From assembly GCF_050948175.1 (NCBI RefSeq), contig NW_027490232.1, positions 62,001-126,000 of the forward strand: DNA of 64,000 nucleotides, given 5' to 3'. A program made the translations under genes and the position numbers. Shown here one piece after another: positions 12,945 through 22,800 of the stretch; position 1 is the stretch's first letter; every line of letters begins with the position of its first letter. The stretch is from Xylocopa sonorina (lineage: Eukaryota; Arthropoda; Insecta; Hymenoptera; Apidae). The notes under the pieces were generated by a model. It was not told the DNA's origin. It searched no databases and saw nothing but the letters and a program-made list of their open reading frames with translations.

Positions 12945-13024
12945 TATCGAAGCAATAGAGTTCAAATGCTTCTTAAAACGAGATATCGCATCTCATTACT
13001 ATGTTCCATGGTGAGATATAATAT

Positions 13025-13303
13025 TCATTGCGATGTGTCATGTATTCCTCCTTTACGCTTCAAATGAATGTAAATGCGACACATCTTTGATAGGAGATAT
13101 CGATTGCAGATTTCTATGTATCGTATGGATGGAGTTCTAATGCTTCTTAAAACGAGATATCGCGTCTCATTTATATGTGTCATGATAAGGTATAATATCC
13201 ATTGCGAAGTGTTATGTATTCCTCGTCTACACTTCAAATGAATGTGAATGCGACACTTCCTCGTTAGGAAATATCGTTTGCAGATGTCTACGTGTCGAAG
13301 CAA
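13025..13303 (+). repeat. Most diverged monomers of the window
   Basis: This stretch aligns to the 174-bp unit but carries clustered private changes: TCCTCCTTTACGC, ACACATCTTTGATAGGAGATATCG, CTATGTATCGTATGGATGG and ATATGTGTCATGATAAGG. No near-identical second copy was noticed in the window. It therefore looks like a relic that escaped homogenisation. It separates the two copies of the 11-monomer-displaced duplication. Confidence 0.7.
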
Positions 13304-13490
13304 TAGAGTTCAAATTCTTCTTAAAACGAGATATCACATCTCATATCTATGTTTCATGATGAGATATAATATTCATTGCAAAGTGTTATGCATTCCTCGT
13401 CTACGATTCAAATGGATGTAAATGCGACACTTCCTTGCAAGGAAATAGCGTTTGCAGATGTCTACGTATCGAAGCAATAGAGTTCAAATG

Positions 13491-14857
13491 TTTCTAGAAA
13501 CAAGATATCGCATCTCAATTCTATGTTTCATGGTAAGATATAACATGATTTGAGAAGTGTTACGTATTCCTCGTCTACACTTCAAATGAATGTAAATGCG
13601 ACACTTCCTTGCTAGGGAATAGCGTGTGCAGATGTCTAGGTATCGTAGCAATAGTGTTCTAATGCTTCTTAAAACGCGATATCGCATCTCAATTCTATGT
13701 TTCATGGTAAGATATAACATGATTTGCGAAGTGTTATGTATTCCTCGTCTACACTTGAAATGAATGTAATTGCGACACTGCCCTGCAAGGAGATAGCGTT
13801 TGCAGATGTCTACGTATCGCAGCAATAGCTTTCTAATTCTTCTTAAAACGCGATATCGCATCTCATTTCTATGTTTCGTGGTAAGATATAATATGATTTG
13901 CGAAGTATCATGTATTCCTCGTCTACACTTCAAATGAATGTAAATGCGACACTTCCTTGCATGGAAGTAGCGTTTGCAGATGTCTACGTATCGTAGCAAT
14001 AGAGTTCTTATGATCCTTAAAACGCGATATCGCATCTCATTTCTATGTTTCATGGTAAGATAAAATATAATATGCGAAGTGTTATGTATTCCTCGTCAAC
14101 ACTTCAAATGAATGTGAATGCGACACTTCCTTGCAAGGAAATAGCGTTTGCAAATTTCTACGTATCGTAGAAATAGAGTTCTAATGCTTCTTAAAACGCG
14201 ATATCGCATCTCATTACTATGTTGCATGATAAGATATAATATTCATTGTAAAGTGTTATGTATACCTCGTATTCACTTCAGAAGAATGTAAATGCGACAC
14301 TTCCTTGCAAGGAAATAGCGTTTGCAGATGTCTACGTGTCGAAGCAATAGAGTTCAAATGCTTCTTAAAACGAGATATTGCATCTCATATCTACGTTTCA
14401 TGATAAGATATAATATTCATTGCAAAGTGTTATGCATTCCTCGTCTACGATTCAAATGGATGTAAATGCGATACTTCCTTGCTAGGAAATAGCGTTTGCA
14501 GATGTCCACGTATCGAAGCAATAGAGTTCAAATGCTTCTTAAAACGAGATATTGCATCTCATATCTATGTTTCATGATAAGATATAATATTCATTGCAAA
14601 GTGTTATGCATTCCTCGTCTACGATTCAAATAGATGTAAATGCGATATTCCTTGCTAAGAAATAGCGTTTGCAGATGTCTACGTATCGAAGCAATAGGGT
14701 TCAAATGCTTCTTAAAACGAGATATCGCATCTCATTTCTATGTTTCATGACAAGATGTAATATTCATTGCGAAGTGTTATGTATTCCTCGTCTACACTTC
14801 AAATGAATGTAAATGCGACACTTCCTTGCTAGGAAATAGCGTTTGCAGATGTCTACG
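13491..14857 (+). repeat. 11-monomer-displaced duplication, copy 2
   Basis: Partner of 11577-12944. It has an additional monomer carrying CTAGGGAATAGCGTGTGC near 13,612-13,630. It also has a 1-bp deletion near 14,646 (GCGATATTCC against GCGATACTTCC in copy 1). That deletion changes the register of everything to the right by one base. Copy identity ends at 14,857, shortly before the insertion. Confidence 0.82.
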
Positions 14858-14924
14858 AAGCGAAGCAATAGAGTTCAGATTCTTCTTAAAACGAGATATC
14901 GCATCTCATTTCTATGTTGCATGA

Positions 14925-14928
14925 TAGG
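14925..14928. repeat. Target-site duplication TAGG, left
   Basis: TAGG directly precedes the TG terminus of the insertion and is repeated at 16497-16500. Removing the insertion and one TAGG restores GATAGGATATAATATTC, a sequence seen intact at other monomers such as near 7,213. It also restores the exact 174-bp register. A 5-bp reading (ATAGG) is possible if the terminal A of the element is counted with the target. Confidence 0.85.
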
Positions 14929-15060
14929 TGTCACGTCCCGAGGTGCGGTTGCGCTCGCAACGGTGGCACAAAGTCGTAACCGTTCCCGAAAATAACGCGA
15001 ATTGCGTCCGGACCGGGTTCGTTGGCGTTTCGGACTCGATAAAACGATAATTAACACTAA

Positions 15061-15069
15061 ACTTACCTT
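15061..15069 (-). promoter_or_regulatory. Possible splice donor in the insertion (minus strand)
   Basis: The minus strand reads AAG/GTAAGT, a full match to the eukaryotic 5' splice-site core, immediately at the end of the 115-codon frame. On the opposite strand, 15091-15107 reads CTGATTTCTCTTTCCAG, a good acceptor-like pyrimidine tract ending in AG. The two cannot both be used in one transcript, so neither fixes the element's orientation. Confidence 0.3.
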
Positions 15070-15410
15070 GCGAAGGCCTGATTCCGCTGTCTGATTTCTC
15101 TTTCCAGGTACCTGGAGGGCCTTGGATCCGCAACCGGGATGGCGGCGGCGTACGGCTGGAACGGAGGTACGTCTACGGGAATAAGCGTCCAGGCGGGTTG
15201 ACTCCGGCTGGCAGGTATCGGCGTTTGGCCCTGACGATTGGGGACTCGTACGGGTCGTGCGGCGAAGGAAACCTCCTTCACAGGAACCAGGACTCGAACG
15301 CAGGAAATTGAATATTCTGGTGCATCACCCACGTATTCCCGAGCGAGACGACGAATAAACTCTCTCCTCCCCGCGCGTCGTGTACGCTTTGTCGGAGGTG
15401 CAAGGCTCAT
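15063..15410 (-). CDS. 115-codon open frame inside the insertion, unrecognised
   Basis: The minus-strand frame begins MSLAPPTKRTRR and ends REIRQRNQAFAR. The product is arginine- and proline-rich, with a basic N-terminus (KRTRRAGRR) and a proline-rich middle. I recognise no domain, signal peptide or membrane segment. The stop codon lies within a strong splice-donor consensus, AAG/GTAAGT at 15069-15061 on the minus strand. The frame may therefore be a first exon and not a complete protein. If the insertion is an LTR read on the minus strand, this could be leader or early coding sequence spliced to internal parts now lost. It could equally be a chance frame in GC-rich DNA. No promoter is demonstrated. 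Confidence 0.2.
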   Translation of the reverse strand: MSLAPPTKRTRRAGRREFIRRLAREYVGDAPEYSISCVRVLVPVKEVSFAARPVRVPNRQGQTPIPASRSQPAWTLIPVDVPPFQPYAAAIPVADPRPSRYLEREIRQRNQAFAR

Positions 15411-15444
15411 CGAGAATACTTGACTTCGGTCGAGTACGGCGCGG

Positions 15445-15547
15445 CTAAGCGTTGGTTCGCTCTAGCTTACCGGGATCAACCTGGGCGCAAGATATTCTAT
15501 ACACGGTAGAAGTGAGGATGGAGCAACTAAGCGCTGGTTCGCTCTAG
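15445..15547 (+). repeat. 21-bp direct repeat pair inside the insertion
   Basis: CTAAGCG-T/C-TGGTTCGCTCTAG occurs at 15445-15465 and 15527-15547, matching at 20 of 21 positions and spaced 82 bp apart. Short repeats of this sort are common in LTR regulatory (U3) regions and might be protein-binding sites, but no factor is recognised. Confidence 0.7.
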
Positions 15548-15642
15548 TCGTCGAGCCTCAAGACTATCGCAGATGAGATATAGAAATAGAATAATCGCGA
15601 GCGTACCCGTGGATTAGAATTAAGGAATTGTATTCGAACACG

Positions 15643-15674
15643 AATAAAGATACTTTGAATCTGGTAAAAATAAA
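15643..15674 (+). promoter_or_regulatory. Candidate polyadenylation signals
   Basis: Two plus-strand AATAAA hexamers, at 15643-15648 and 15669-15674, lie in the AT-rich middle of the insertion (about 15,560-15,790). A third is at 15354-15359. This would fit the R region of a plus-oriented LTR. In AT-rich DNA the hexamer also arises by chance. Confidence 0.3.
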
Positions 15675-15929
15675 CTATATTCTATGATTTCACTATACTA
15701 GATACACTTGACTAAATTCTAAGTTACTGACTAACGATTACAATGAGAATTAGAAATAGTATAAAGTATCGAATGGACTCCGCTATGGGAGTATGGATAG
15801 AGACGAATGCATTAGAGCTAATTGCTCGTTCCGAATGAGCCTATTGCTCGGATCGAAAGTGCATCGTTCGGATGCTGGAGGCGAGTTAGGAACTCGTCGG
15901 TTCGGAGATGAGATTGGAACTGACTCTCG

Positions 15930-16090
15930 GATCTCGCGTCCGCGACCTCCTCGGGTCGCGCGGCGCGCGAGTCGCTGGGCCCTCGCGGTGGGACGGACGG
16001 TCGGAGTAGGGCGGCCGCTCGGCCTTCGTGGTGGGGCGGCCGTTCGGAGTGGGGCGCGGTCCGCGTTAAGCGTGAGCCGCGAGCGTCGAG
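15930..16090. other. GC-rich CpG-dense segment of the insertion
   Basis: This stretch is strongly G+C-rich with many CGCG and CGGCCG motifs. It includes two related runs, GGTCGGAGTAGGGCGGCCG and GTTCGGAGTGGGGCG. It contrasts sharply with the AT-rich satellite on both sides. Several overlapping open frames on both strands here are explained by the scarcity of AT-rich stop codons. Confidence 0.6.
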
Positions 16091-16129
16091 TGTGCGCGCG
16101 AGTGCAACGGAACATAACCGTGCATGAAT

Positions 16130-16148
16130 GAAATATATACATATATTC
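16130..16148. promoter_or_regulatory. TATA-like near-palindrome in the insertion
   Basis: GAAATATATACATATATTC is AT-only in its core and nearly self-complementary. It lies next to the GC-rich segment. On the minus strand it would be a TATA-like element upstream of the GC-rich stretch, matching a minus-oriented LTR promoter. The evidence is base composition only. Confidence 0.25.
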
Positions 16149-16204
16149 ACTTAAATCTAGGTATGTGTTGGTGTGTATGTACATATGTGAGTAGTGTGCT
16201 TATT

Positions 16205-16496
16205 CTAGTCCCACATGTACGAGAAGTACGTATAGGGCTTCGTGATCGCTGGGGATTCGACCCAGTACGTGTCGGAGAGCTCCTCGCCCTCGTAATACGG
16301 GGTGAAGTCCTCCCCCTCGTGTGCGGAGATCGCGCGTGGGCGCGGCATGCTGCATCCTTCTTCCCTCTCGTACCTTTGTCTCCTTCTGTAGGGACGTCGA
16401 GTCGGTGGGTGGCCCGTGTGCAGGGGCTCCGGATACGGATGCTGGGGATGATGAGGTGGACGCCGGAGGGTGGCAGGCGGTACGCCTGACGTTACA
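16205..16496 (-). CDS. Open frame at the right end of the insertion, unrecognised
   Basis: A minus-strand frame is open from the right edge of the insertion to a stop at 16205. The first in-frame ATG upstream lies in satellite DNA, at 16513 in the same frame, so that start is accidental. An internal Met begins MPRPRAISAHEGEDFTPYYE and the frame ends PYTYFSYMWD. The last 47 residues are acidic and rich in tyrosine. If coding, it would be a C-terminal remnant carried in the LTR; no family is recognised. Chance openness is a real alternative. Confidence 0.15.
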
Positions 16497-16500
16497 TAGG
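16497..16500. repeat. Target-site duplication TAGG, right
   Basis: Second copy of TAGG, directly after the ...GTTACA terminus. It is followed by ATATAATATTCATTG, the expected continuation of the interrupted monomer. Confidence 0.85.
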
Positions 16501-16855
16501 ATATAATATTCATTGTAAAGTGTTATGTATACCTCGTATTCTCTTCAGAAGAATGTAAATGCGACACTTCCTTGCAAGGAAATAGCGTTTGCAGATGTCT
16601 ACGTATCGAAGCAACAGAGTTCAAATGTTTCTAGAAACAAGATATCGCATCTCAATTCTATGTTTCATGGTAAGATATAACATGATTTGCGAAGTGTTAT
16701 GTATTCCTCGTCTACACTTCAAATGAATGTAAATGCGACACTTCCTTGCTAGGGAATAGCGTGTGAAGATGTCTACGTATCGTAGCAATAGTGTTCTAAT
16801 GCTTCTTAAAACGCGATATCGCATCTCAATTCTATGTTTCATGGTAAGATATAAC

Positions 16856-19800
16856 ATGATTTGCGAAGTGTTATGTATTCCTCGTCTACACTTGAAATGA
16901 ATGTAATTGCGACACTGCCCTGCAAGGAGATAGCGTTTGCAGATGTCTACGTATCGCAGCAATAGCTTTCTAATTCTTCTTAAAACGAGATATCGCATCT
17001 CATTTCTATGTTTCATGGTAAGATATAATATGATTTGCGAAGTGTCATGTATTCCTCTTCTACACTTCAATTGAATGTAAATGCGACACTTCCCTGCAAG
17101 GAAATAGCGTTTGCAGATGTCTACGTATCGAAGCAATAGAGTTCAAATGCTTCTTAAAACGCGATATCGCATCTCATTTCTATGCTTCATGGTAAGATAT
17201 AATATGATTTGCGAAGTATCATGTATTCCTCGTCTACACTTCAAATGAATGTGAATGCGATACTTCCTCGCTAGGAAATAGCGTTTGCAGATGTCTACGT
17301 ATCGAAGCAATAGAGTTCAAATGCTTCTTAAAACGCGATATCGCATCTCATCTCTATGTTTCATGGTAAGATATAATATGATTTGCGAAGTATCATGTAT
17401 TGCTCGTCTACACTTCAAATGAATGTAAATGCGACACTTCCTTGCAAGGAAATAGCGTTTGCAGATGTCTACGTATCGAAGCAATAGAGTTCAAATGTTT
17501 CTAGAAACAAGATATCGCATCTCAATTCTATGTTTCATGGTAAGATATAACATGATTTGCGAAGCGTTATGTATTCCTCGTCTACACTTCAAATGATTGT
17601 AAATGCGACACTTCCTTGCTAGGGAATAGCGTGTGCAGATGTCTAGGTATCGTAGCAATAGTGCTCTAATGCTTCTTAAAACGCGATATCGCATCTCAAT
17701 TCTATGTCTCATGGTAAGATATAACATGATTTGCGAAGTGTTATGTATTCCTCGTCTACGATTCAAATGAATGTAAATGCGACACTTCCTCGCTAGGAAA
17801 TAGCGTTTGCAGATGTCTACGTATCGTAGCAATAGATTTCTAATGTTTCTTAAAACGCGATATCGCATCTCATTTCTATGTTTCATGGTAAGATATAATA
17901 TGATTTGCGAAGAGTCATGTATTCCTCGTCTAATCTTCAAATGAATGTAAATGCGACACTTCCTTGCTAGGAAATAGCGTCTGCAGATGTCTAGGTATCG
18001 TATCAATAGCTTTCTAATGCTTCTTAAAACGCGATATCGAATCTCATTTCTATGTTTCATGGTAAGATATAATATTCATTACGATGTGTTATGCATTCCT
18101 CGTCTACGATTCAAATGAATGTAAATGCGACACTTCTTTGCTAGGAAATAGCGTTTGCAAATGTCTACCTATCGTAGCAATAGTGTTCTAATGCTTCTTA
18201 AAAGGCGATATCGCATCTTTTTTCTATGTTCCATGGTAAGATATACTATGATTTGCGAAGTATCATGTATTCCTCGTCTACACTTCAAATGAATGTAAAT
18301 GCGACACTTCCTTGCAAGGAAATAGCGTTTGCAGATGTCTACGTATCGTAGCAATAGAGTTCTTTTGATTCTTAAAACGCGATATTGCATCTCATTTCTA
18401 TGTTTCATGGTAAGATATAATATGATTTGCGAAGTGTTATGTATTCCTTGTCTACACTTCAAATGAATGTGAATGCGACACTTCTTTGCTAGGAAATAGC
18501 GTTTGCAAATGTCTACCTATCGTAGCAATAGTGTTCTAATGCTTCTTAAAACGCGATATCGCATCTTTTTTCTATGTTCCATGGTAAGATATAATATGAT
18601 TTGCGAAGTATCATGTATTCCTCGTCTACACTTCAAATGAATGTAAATGCGACACTTCCTTGCAAGGAAATAGCGTTTGCAGATGTCTACGTATCGTAGC
18701 AATGGATTTCTAATGTTTGTTAAAACGCTATATCGCATCTCATTTCTATGTTTCATGGTAAGATATAATATGATTTGCGAAGCGTCATGTATACCTCGTC
18801 TAATCTTCAAATGAATGTAAATGCGACACTTCCTTGCAAGGAAATAGCGTTTGCAGATGTCTACGTATCGAAGCAATAGAGTTCAAATGCTTCCTAAAAC
18901 AAGATATCGCATCTCGTTTCAATGTTTCATGGTAAGATGTAATATGATTTGCGAAGTGTTATGTATTCCTCGTCTACACTTAAAATGAATGTAAATGCGA
19001 CACTTCCTTGCTAGGAAATAGCGTCTGCAGATGTCTACGTATCGTAGCAATAGAGTTTATATGATTCTTAAAACGCGATATCGCATCTCATTTCTATGTT
19101 TCATGGTAAGATATAATATGATTTGCGAAGTGTTATGTATTCCTCGCCTACACTTCAAATGAATGTAAATGCGACACTTCTATGCTAGGAAATAGCGATT
19201 GCAGATATCTACGTATCGTAGCAATAGAGTTCATATGCTTCTTAAAACGCGATATCGCCTCTCATTTCTATGTTTCATGGTAAGATATAATATGATTTGC
19301 GAAGTATCATGTATTCCTCGTCTACACTTCAAATGAATGTAAATGCGACACTTCCTTGCAAGGAAATAGCGTCTGCAGATGTCTAGGTGTCGTAGCAATA
19401 GAGTTCTAAAACTTCTTAAAACGCGATATCGCATCTCATTTCTATGTTTCATGGTAAGATATAATATGATTTGCGAAGAGTCATGTATTCCACGTCTAAT
19501 CTTCAAATGAATGTAAATGCGACACTTCCTTGCTAGGAAATAGCGTCTGCAGATGTCTAGGTATCGTATCAATAGCTTTCTAATGCTTCTTAAAACGCGA
19601 TATCGAATCTCATTTCTATGTTTCATGGTAAGATATAATATTCATTACGAAGTGTTATGTATTCCTCGTCTACACTTCAAATGAATGTAAATGCGACACT
19701 TCCTTGCTAGGAAATAGCGATTGCAGATGTCTACGTATCGTAGCAATAGAGTTCATATGCTTCTTAAAACGCGATATCGCATCTCATTTCTATGTTTCAT

Positions 19801-22800
19801 GGTAAGATATAATATGATTTGCGAAGTATCATGTATTCCTCGTCTACACTTCAAATGAATGTAAATGCGACACTTCCTTGCAAGGAAATAGCGTCTGCAG
19901 ATGTCTAGGTGTCGTAGCAATAGAGTTCTAAAACTTCTTAAAACGCGATATCGCATCTCATTTCTATGTTTCATGGTAAGATGTAATATGATTTGCGAAG
20001 TATCATGTATTCCCCGTCTACACTTCAAATGAATGTAAATGCGACACTTCCTTGCAAGGAAATAGCGTTTGCAGATGTCTACGTATCGAAGCAATAGAGT
20101 TCAAATGCTTCCTAAAACAAGATATCGCATCTCGTTTCTATGTTTCATGGTAAAATATAACATAATTTGCGAAGTGTTATGTATTCCTCGTCTACACTTC
20201 AAATGAATGTAAATGCGACACTTCCTTGCTAGGAAATAGCGTTTGCAGATGTCTACGTATCGAAGCAATAGAGTTCTAATGCTTCTTAAAACGCGATATC
20301 GCATCTCATTTCTATGTTTCCTGGTAAGATATAATATGATTTGCGAAGAGTCATGTATTCCACGTCTAATCTTCAAATGAATGTAAATGCGACACTTCCT
20401 TGCTAGGAAATAGCGTCTGCAGATGTCTAGGTATCGTATCAATAGCTTTCTAATGCTTCTTAAAACGCGATATCGAATCTCATTTCTATGTTTCATGGTA
20501 AGATATAATATTCATTACGAAGTGTTATGCATTCCTCGTCTACGATTCAAATGAATGTAAATGCGACACTTCTTTGCTAGGAAATAGCGTTTGCAAATGT
20601 CTACCTATCGTAGCAATAGTGTTCTAATGCTTCTTAAAACGCGATATCGAATCTCATTTCTATGCTTCATGGTAAGATATAATATTCATTACGAAGTGTT
20701 ATGCATTCCTCGTCTACGATTCAAATGAATGTAAATGCGACACTTCTTTGCTAGGAAATAGCGTTTGCAAATGTCTACCTATCGTAGCAATAGTGTTCTA
20801 ATGCTTCTTAAAACGCGATATCGCATATTTTTTCTATGTTCCATGGTAAGATATAATATGATTTGCGAAGTATCATGTATTCCTCGTCTACACTTCAAAT
20901 GAATGTAAATGCGACACTTCCTTGCAAGGAAATCGCGTTTGCAGATGCCTACGTATCGTAGCAATAGAGTTCTTATGATTCTTAAAACGCGATATTGCAT
21001 CTCATTTCTATGTTTCATGGTAAGATATAATATGATTTGCGAAGTGTTATGTATTCCTTGTCTACACTTCAAATGAATGTGAATGCGACACTTCCTCGCT
21101 AGGAAATAGCGTTTGCAGATGTCTACGTATCGTAGCAATAGATTTCTAATGTTTCTTAAAACGCGATATCGCATCTCATTTCTATGTTTCATGGTAAGAT
21201 ATAATATGATTTGCGAAGCGTCATGTATACCTCGTCTAATCTTCAAATGAATGTAAATGCGACACTTCCTTGCAAGGAAATAGCGTTTGCAGATGTCTAC
21301 GTATCGAAGCAATAGAGTTCAAATGCTTCCTAAAACAAGATATCGCATCTCGTTTCTATGTTTCATGGTAAAATATAACATGATTTGCGAAGTGTTATGT
21401 ATTCCTCGTCTACACTTCAAATGAATGTAAATGCGACACTTCCTTGCTAGGAAATAGCGTTTGCAGATGTCTACGTATCGAAGCAATAGAGTTCTAATGC
21501 TTCTTAAAACGCGAAATCGCATCTCATTTCTATGTTTCATGGTAAGATATAATATGATTTGCGAAGAGTCATGTATTCCTCGTCTAATCTTCAAATGAAT
21601 GTAAATGCGACACTTCCTTGCTAGGAAATAGCGTCTGCAGATGTCTAGGTATCGTATCAATAGCTTTCTAATGCTTCTTAAAACGCGATATCGAATCTCA
21701 TTTCTATGTTTCATGGTAAGATATAATATTCATTACGAAGTGTTATGCATTCCTCCTCTACGATTCAAATGAATGTAAATGCGACACTTCTTTGCTAGGA
21801 AATAGCGTTTGCAATTGTCTACCTATCGTAGCAATAGTGTTCTAATGCTTCTTAAAACGCGATATCGAATCTCATTTCTATGTTTCATGGTAAGATATAA
21901 TATTCATTACGAAGTGTTATGCATTCCTCGTCTACGATTCAAATGAATGTAAATGCGACACTTCTTTGCTAGGAAAGAGCGTTTGCAAATGTCTACCTAT
22001 CGTAGCAATAGTGTTCTAATGCTTCTTAAAACGCGATATCGCATCTTTTTTCTATGTTCCATGGTAAGATATAATATGATTTGCGAAGTATCATGTATTC
22101 CTCGTCTACACTTCAAATGAATGTAAATGCGACACTTCCTTGCAAGGAAATCGCGTTTGCAGATGTCTACGTATCGTAGCAATAGAGTTCTTATGATTCC
22201 TAAAACGCGATATTGCATCTCATTTCTATGTTTCATGGTAAGATATAATATGATTTGCGAAGTGTTATGTATTCCTTGTCTACACTTCAAATGAATGTGA
22301 ATGCGACACTTCCTCGCGAGGAAATAGCGTTTGCAGATGTCTACGTATCGTAGCAATAGATTTGTAATGTTTCTGAAAACGCGATATCGCATCTCATTTC
22401 TATGTTTCATGGTAAGATATAATATGATTTGCGAAGCGTCATATATACCTCGTCTAATCTTCAAATGAATGTAAATGCGACACTTCCTTGCAAGGAAATA
22501 GCGTTTGCAGATGTCTACGTATCGAAGCAATAGAGTTCAAATGCTTCCTAAAACAAGATATCGCATCTCGTTTCTATGTTTCATGGTAAGATGTAATATG
22601 ATTTGCGAAGTGTTATGTATTCCTCGTCTACACTTAAAATGAATGTAAATGCGACACTTCCTTGCTAGGAAATAGCGTCTGCAGATGTCTACGTATCGTA
22701 GCAATAGAGTTTATATGATTCTTAAAACAAGATATCGCATCTCGTTTCTATGTTTCATGGTAAAATATAACATGATTTGCGAAGTGTTATGTATTCCTCG

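Larger units (their letters stand above)
1..14928 (+). repeat. Heterogeneous 174-bp satellite array (left domain)
   Basis: About 85 head-to-tail monomers of 174 bp, all in the same orientation. Neighbouring monomers differ from each other more than in the right-hand array. Two recurring subtypes can be told apart: one reads TATAATATGATTTGCGAAG in the AT-rich part, the other TATAATATTCATTGCGAAG or ...CATTGTAAAG. The second is often coupled to ATACCTCGTATTC in place of ATTCCTCGTCTAC. Regions between the separately listed sub-blocks (about 0.3-6.67, 9.84-11.57 and 12.95-13.49 kb) hold only such monomers. No gene, RNA gene or transposon was seen here. The sequence directly shows tandem repetition. 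A pericentromeric location is inference. The period was checked by tracking the position of ATCGCAT through the block. Confidence 0.97.
14929..16496. mobile_element. Candidate solo LTR (1,568 bp) inserted in the satellite
   Basis: The sequence is unrelated to the satellite and much richer in G+C and CpG. It starts TGTCACGTC and ends GACGTTACA, imperfect inverted termini (8 of 9) of TG...CA type, flanked by TAGG on both sides. From ATCGCAT at 14898 to its counterpart at 16644 is 1,746 bp, which is 174 plus 1,572. The insertion plus a 4-bp duplication therefore explains the displacement exactly. TG...CA ends with a 4-bp duplication are typical of Ty3/Gypsy and some Bel/Pao LTR elements. There is no reverse transcriptase, integrase or second LTR, so a solo LTR left by LTR-LTR recombination is the simplest reading. 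Orientation is unresolved: AATAAA signals lie on the plus strand, while a TATA-like stretch and a splice donor lie on the minus strand. A non-autonomous element of another kind cannot be excluded. Confidence 0.72.

Noticed and set aside
14875..15133. Minus-strand 60- and 73-codon frames at the left end of the insertion
   Set aside because: They overlap each other in different frames, and one runs across the satellite/insertion boundary. There is no independent support.
15793..16131. 112-codon plus-strand frame and the overlapping 110- and 133-codon minus-strand frames in the insertion
   Set aside because: All lie over the GC-rich CpG-dense stretch, where stop codons are scarce on both strands. 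The products are low-complexity arginine-rich, and no domain is seen.
14929..16496. Insertion as a DNA transposon with terminal inverted repeats
   Set aside because: The inverted ends are only about 9 bp and imperfect, they are of TG...CA type, and the 4-bp TAGG duplication does not fit the common TTAA, TA, 8-bp or 9-bp classes. It is kept as a minor alternative.
14929..16496. Complete retrotransposon or endogenous virus
   Set aside because: The insertion is only 1.57 kb, with no second LTR and no recognisable reverse transcriptase, integrase, protease or capsid motif.
16124..16506. Plus-strand frames of 121 and 61 codons at the right end of the insertion
   Set aside because: They overlap each other and the minus-strand frame, run to the insertion edge or into satellite, and show no recognisable protein features.
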